A DNA stretch of 64,000 nucleotides from JAOXRU01 sp965247735 (GTDB lineage: Bacteria > Bacteroidota > Bacteroidia > Flavobacteriales > Flavobacteriaceae). Each line of letters begins with the position of its first letter. Positions within the stretch are counted from its first letter, which is position 1. The notes beneath the pieces are model-generated. The model was not told where the DNA came from. It searched no databases and was given only the letters and a program-made list of their open reading frames with translations. Below are positions 60,102 through 64,000 of the stretch, in pieces. Both the position numbers and the translations under genes were made by a program. The stretch lies in NCBI GenBank assembly GCA_965247735.1, contig CBDFHN010000002.1, positions 868,001 through 932,000 on the forward strand. Direction: 5' to 3'.

Positions 60102-62357
60102 CTATTTTTGGATTCCCCAGTTTTTGTTTGGTGCATTCCCCATTTTAAAATGAAGTATTCCACCTTTTTGCAAAGTTGCATGTGTTAGTACCGTTTTATT
60201 GAATTCCTCTCCATTAAGTGTAGCCGATTGGATATAGATATTTTCTTCTGATGCATCATCTGCTATGATTGTAAAATCTATTTTATCTGAAATATTAATA
60301 ACTGATTTTTCGAATATTGGACTTCCAATCTGGTAGTCACCCGAAGCAGGACTATATGGATACAACCCCATGGAACTAAACACATACCAAGCAGACATTT
60401 GTCCGCAATCTTCGTTTCCACTTAATCCATCAGGCTGTGTACTGTACTGTGTCCTTAAAATTTCTCTTACCCAATATTGGGTTCTCCATGGTTGATTAGA
60501 AAAATTAAACATATAAGCAATATGATGACTAGGCTCATTACCATGTGCATACTGTCCTATTAGCCCCGAAATATCTACTGAAACATTCTCTCCAGTAATT
60601 TCAGACGATTCCGAAAAGAGTTGTTCTAATTTTTGATTAAACTTATCGTTTCCTCCATGCATTTCCACTAAACTTGGTACGTCATGTAATACAAACCAAC
60701 TGTGTTGCCATGCATTACCTTCGGTATAATCAGCATGTACTCTATGTGCAGAAAATTTAGGATCAAAAGGTTCGTGCCATTGCTTTCCATCAGCAGATTT
60801 CCCTCTCATAAACCCAGTTTCTTTATCAAATAATGGTTTATACGATTCAGAACGTTTTATAAAATAATTATAATCATCCATTTTCCCCAATCCCTTAGCC
60901 ACCTGAGCTACACACCAATCGTCATATGCTAACTCCAAGGTTATGGTTACTGATTCATCTAAAGCATCAAAAGGGATATAACCAAATTCTTTATAGGGCT
61001 TTAAACCTCTTTCATCTTGCATCATGGTTGTTTTCATTGCTGCATAGGCCTTTTCAATATCAAACCCTTTAATTCCTTTTGCATAAGCTTCAGCAATTAC
61101 TGGAATAGCATGATAACCTGTCATTGTATTGGTTTCATTACCATATAATGTCCAAACTGGAAGAATCTTTTTTACCTCATAATAAGCTAACATAGAATTG
61201 ATAATATCTGATACTTTTTCTGTATCCAAAATGGTTAACAATGGGTGTTCTGCTCTAAAGGTATCCCATAAGGACAAGGTTGAATATGCTGTATAATCTT
61301 TAGCTGTTACAATACTATCATTCTCTAATCTAAATTGCCCATTACTATCACTAAAAGTAACTGGTGCTACTTGCGCATGATATAATGCTGTATAAAATAT
61401 TGTTTTTAAAGAATCGTTAGATGTCTCCACCCTTATTTTTGACAAAGCATTGTTCCAATCTTCATCTGCTTTATTTTTCACTTTCTCAAAATCAAACTTT
61501 TCTTTATACTCTGCTATATTTAATAGTGCATTTGCTTCACTTACAGAAGACACTCCTACTTTAACATTTAATTCATCAGAATCTAAAGCATCAAAGAATA
61601 ATTGCGCACTTGTTTTTTCTCCTTTAACTTGAGCTGTATCATTTATATAAGTACTATCCTTAACTAATTCGTGAGATGTTATTTCCTTAGAAAATTTAGC
61701 TACAAAAAATAACTTTTGATTATTAGCCCATCCTTTACTGTGTCTATATCCAGAAATAGTGTGTTTATCAACAATTTTAAGATGTGTATCTGTTGCCAAA
61801 TCCCAGTTGATAGCATATCCCAAATCTATAACTACAGATTGTTGTTCTCCTTTTTGATAAGTATACTTATGAAAAGCTGTTCTTTTATCCGTTGTAAACT
61901 CGGCATTAACACCATGATCTTCTAAAAAAACACTATAGTACCCAGGTTTAGCTGATTCTTTATCGTGACTATATTTAGATTTATAAGGTATTTGATCTCT
62001 ATTTTTAAAGTCTTGAGCCAGATTTACCCTTTTATTGATTGGCATAAATCGTATATCTGCCAAATCTCCAATTCCAGTTCCGCTTAAATGCAAATGACTA
62101 AATCCAATAGTAATTGAATCTGTATAATGGTATCCAGAGCACCAATCCCACTTACTAATTCCGTTATCTGGACTTACTTGGAGCATCCCAAATGGAACGC
62201 TTGCTCCAGGATAGGTGTGCCCATGTCCTGCTGTTCCAATAAATGGATCTACAAAGTTTGTAGCAACAATTGCAACTTCTGTGGTTGTTTCCTTCTTTTT
62301 TTGACAAGACAGTACAGTAATAAGTACTGTAAAAATCGGTAGATAATATTTTTTCAT
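60102..62357 (-). CDS. GH92 alpha-mannosidase, HGNEPSHH type, lipoprotein
   Basis: The 751-residue protein has a lipobox (LSCQ, Cys near residue 18) and the GH92 start FVDPFIGTAGHGHTYPGASVPFG. TEGNAWQHSW near 550 holds the probable acid Glu and GNEDCGQMSAWYVFSSMGLYPY near 660 the base region. The +1 region reads GLIGQYAHGNEPSHH, like the copy at 52358 and unlike that at 47594. It is the first gene of the minus-strand run and is divergent from the LytS-type kinase gene, with a 150-base gap. No perfect minus-strand promoter box is seen in that gap. Confidence 0.9.
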   Translation of the reverse strand: MKKYYLPIFTVLITVLSCQKKKETTTEVAIVATNFVDPFIGTAGHGHTYPGASVPFGMLQVSPDNGISKWDWCSGYHYTDSITIGFSHLHLSGTGIGDLADIRFMPINKRVNLAQDFKNRDQIPYKSKYSHDKESAKPGYYSVFLEDHGVNAEFTTDKRTAFHKYTYQKGEQQSVVIDLGYAINWDLATDTHLKIVDKHTISGYRHSKGWANNQKLFFVAKFSKEITSHELVKDSTYINDTAQVKGEKTSAQLFFDALDSDELNVKVGVSSVSEANALLNIAEYKEKFDFEKVKNKADEDWNNALSKIRVETSNDSLKTIFYTALYHAQVAPVTFSDSNGQFRLENDSIVTAKDYTAYSTLSLWDTFRAEHPLLTILDTEKVSDIINSMLAYYEVKKILPVWTLYGNETNTMTGYHAIPVIAEAYAKGIKGFDIEKAYAAMKTTMMQDERGLKPYKEFGYIPFDALDESVTITLELAYDDWCVAQVAKGLGKMDDYNYFIKRSESYKPLFDKETGFMRGKSADGKQWHEPFDPKFSAHRVHADYTEGNAWQHSWFVLHDVPSLVEMHGGNDKFNQKLEQLFSESSEITGENVSVDISGLIGQYAHGNEPSHHIAYMFNFSNQPWRTQYWVREILRTQYSTQPDGLSGNEDCGQMSAWYVFSSMGLYPYSPASGDYQIGSPIFEKSVINISDKIDFTIIADDASEENIYIQSATLNGEEFNKTVLTHATLQKGGILHFKMGNAPNKNWGIQK

Positions 62358-62424
62358 ATGTTTAGCTGAACACTGAATTGATAATTAATTTTTATGAAAT
62401 AAAATTCTATCTCATAAATATTTA

Positions 62425-62432
62425 TAAATTTG
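62425..62432 (+). promoter_or_regulatory. Candidate -7 box before LytS-type kinase gene
   Basis: TAAATTTG matches TAnnTTTG, 75 bases before the ATG at 62508. The -33 element is unclear. Confidence 0.3.
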
Positions 62433-62507
62433 GCTTCACAGCTAATAATTTTAGACCAACAGCAAAGCAAATAAGTTAAAGGTATAAAAGTAAGCCTATA
62501 TGCAAAG

Positions 62508-63584
62508 ATGAATAAGACAAAAAACAATATAAAGACTGAGTTAGAAACTGGATATACTATCAAACTACAACATCATGTTATTTTCTGGTTGGTGTACTTT
62601 CTTTTCAATACGCTTAGGTGGGGAAACTTGCATAATGATTTTGTATATTCCTTAAAAACTAACTTTATAGGTTTTCCGATACATATGGTTTTGTGTTATA
62701 TCAACATTTATATTTTAATGCCAAAATTGGTATTCAAAAAAAAATATTTGTTATATACTATTGGCATCATCTCAAGTCTTTTTTTAATGGTAGTTGCCAA
62801 ATTTTATCTAACTTATTTTTTGGTAAGCACTGATATTTGGCCTGAAGGACCAGAGATTATCCATGAGATTACATTAAACTATACCATAGATATGATGATT
62901 GGCGAGCTCTATGTTATTACTTTTGTAACCGCGATAAAAATTACAACAGATTGGATAACTGAACAGAAACGGGTTGCAGATTTAGAGAAATTACAATTAG
63001 AAACAGAACTTAGGTTCCTAAGAACACAAATCTCTCCTCATTTCTTTTTTAACACCTTAAATAACATTTATTCTTTATCTATTGAAAAATCAAATAAAGC
63101 TTCCGCATCCATATTAAAACTTTCCGAATTAATGCGGTATTTACTTTACGAAACCAAGCAAAAACGGCAAAGTTTAGTTAAAGAAATAGTATGTCTTCAA
63201 AATTACCTAGAACTAGAACGCATTAGGTATGGTGATGCACTAAACATAAATATGAATGTTTCTGGTGATATTGAAAATAAAGAAATTGCTCCAATGCTAT
63301 TATTAACCTTTGTTGAAAATGCCTTTAAACATGGCGCCAATAAGAATATTGGTGAAGTAGAAATTAATATTGACTTTAAAGTTGAAGGAGAATTTCTTTT
63401 CTTTATGGTTTCTAATCCCGTTCCAGCAGTTAGCAATAAAAATAAAATTGCAGATATTTCTAATGGAATCGGATTGAATAATGTCAAGAAAAGACTAGCT
63501 TTAGGCTATAAGGATGATGACTTTAATCTTGAAATAACTCAAGGGACTGAGCGCTATGTTATTGAACTAAAAATTAAGGTATGA
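62508..63584 (+). CDS. LytS/YehU-type sensor histidine kinase
   Basis: The 358-residue protein has four hydrophobic segments in the first 155 residues. A His_kinase domain follows with RTQISPHFFFNTLNNIYSLS (about residues 170-189), carrying the phosphoacceptor His. A HATPase_c domain has LLTFVENAFKHGANKN (about 262-277) as the N box and ISNGIGLNNVKKRL near 325 as the G box. It has no obvious periplasmic sensor domain. Such kinases pair with LytTR regulators, as here, where the next gene overlaps it by 4 bases. It is divergent from the GH92 gene and is a candidate regulator of the locus. Confidence 0.9.
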   Translation: MNKTKNNIKTELETGYTIKLQHHVIFWLVYFLFNTLRWGNLHNDFVYSLKTNFIGFPIHMVLCYINIYILMPKLVFKKKYLLYTIGIISSLFLMVVAKFYLTYFLVSTDIWPEGPEIIHEITLNYTIDMMIGELYVITFVTAIKITTDWITEQKRVADLEKLQLETELRFLRTQISPHFFFNTLNNIYSLSIEKSNKASASILKLSELMRYLLYETKQKRQSLVKEIVCLQNYLELERIRYGDALNINMNVSGDIENKEIAPMLLLTFVENAFKHGANKNIGEVEINIDFKVEGEFLFFMVSNPVPAVSNKNKIADISNGIGLNNVKKRLALGYKDDDFNLEITQGTERYVIELKIKV

Positions 63585-64000
63585 CAGAACTAAAATGTGT
63601 AATTATTGATGATGAACCTCTTGCTATTAATGTACTTAAAAATTATGCCGAACAAATAAAAAGCCTTAATGTTATAGCTACATTTAATAATGCAGTAGAG
63701 AGCATTGATTTTATTAAAGAAAATAAAATTGATTTACTTTTTTTAGACATCAATATGCCCCTATTGGACGGACTTAGTTTATTAAAAAGCCTAACAAAAA
63801 AACCTCTTGTCATAATTACTACTGCACATGAAGAATTTGCCGTCGAAAGTTTTGAACTAGAAGTACTGGACTATTTAGTAAAACCTATTCCATTACATCG
63901 CTTTATTATGGGAGTAAATAAAGCTTTTAAAATGCATGATATTACTCAAAAAGAGAATAATACTACAAATAAAGAAAGGGCTTCCATTTTTGTTAAAGTT
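63581..64000 (+). CDS. LytTR-family response regulator (3' partial)
   Basis: The gene starts with ATG inside the stop of the kinase gene (ATGA overlap) and runs off the right edge after 140 codons. The receiver domain is complete: CVIIDDEPLAINVL with the acidic pocket, LLFLDINMPLLDGLSLL with the phosphoacceptor Asp (about residue 55), ITTAHEEFAVES with the conserved Thr, and LDYLVKPIPLHRF with the Lys. The final ASIFVKV matches the beginning of a LytTR DNA-binding domain. Partner of the preceding kinase. Confidence 0.88.
   Translation, partial: MTELKCVIIDDEPLAINVLKNYAEQIKSLNVIATFNNAVESIDFIKENKIDLLFLDINMPLLDGLSLLKSLTKKPLVIITTAHEEFAVESFELEVLDYLVKPIPLHRFIMGVNKAFKMHDITQKENNTTNKERASIFVKV

Noticed and set aside
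36365..62357. The glycan locus as a recently acquired island
   Set aside because: No integrase, tRNA target or flanking repeats are seen, and promoter style and codon use look like the rest by eye. The IS200 element is internal.
1..64000. CRISPR arrays, tRNA or rRNA genes
   Set aside because: I saw no regularly spaced repeats and no cloverleaf-like segments in the gaps, though a covariance-model scan was not possible.

Overview
The window looks like chromosomal DNA of a low-G+C Bacteroidota bacterium, most likely a marine or free-living Flavobacteriaceae member. The evidence is a SusC/SusD pair, a Bacteroidetes-type LptD and TamB, BshA, a GH3/serine-hydrolase fusion, a LytS/LytTR regulatory pair, and several upstream boxes that fit the flavobacterial promoter TTG-N17-23-TAnnTTTG. 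No rRNA, tRNA, CRISPR array, integrase or prophage was seen. The genus cannot be named from the sequence alone.

Region 1 (1-6.1 kb) is a cell-surface block. It starts with a gene cut by the left edge that encodes the end of a hexapeptide-repeat acyltransferase continuing in frame into a FemAB/GNAT-like domain, followed by a stand-alone paralogue of that second domain. A convergent transcription unit then encodes an OmpA-like protein, an MBOAT O-acyltransferase and an SGNH-type protein.

Region 2 (6.2-35.8 kb) is mostly housekeeping. It holds nagZ-like/bshA/prcB-like genes; an amidase - MCE - Fe-S oxidoreductase - HAD - CCG-domain gene string; lptD; a RidA gene; an N-acetylhexosamine kinase candidate; pfkA and gapA; tamB divergent from and overlapping tsaD; rsmE; DUF4159, AI-2E and THUMP-like methyltransferase genes; a VanX-type dipeptidase; and a NagB/PIG-L fusion.

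Region 3 (36.3-62.4 kb) is a polysaccharide utilization locus of about 26 kb, all on the minus strand. In transcription order it is GH92, sodium symporter, GH130, CBM9-like lipoprotein, GHL10-like lipoprotein, GH92, GH20, GH92, broken GH29 with an IS200-type insertion, GH92, DUF4838 (GH163), SusC and SusD. The enzyme set fits breakdown of N-glycans. A GH163 endo-beta-N-acetylglucosaminidase would release the glycan, SusC/D would import it, GH20 and four different GH92 enzymes would trim GlcNAc and alpha-mannose, and a cytoplasmic GH130 would phosphorolyse the Man-beta-1,4-GlcNAc core. The fucosidase step appears to have been lost. Released GlcNAc could feed the nearby kinase, the NagB/PIG-L protein, PfkA and GapA.

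Region 4 (62.5 kb to the end) holds a divergent LytS-type histidine kinase and an overlapping LytTR response regulator cut by the right edge. They are the nearest candidate regulators of the locus. The most notable points are the decayed fucosidase split by IS200, the four GH92 paralogues with different active-site motifs, the acyltransferase-FemAB fusion, the LytS/LytTR pair beside a glycan locus, and two structured non-coding gaps in the locus.
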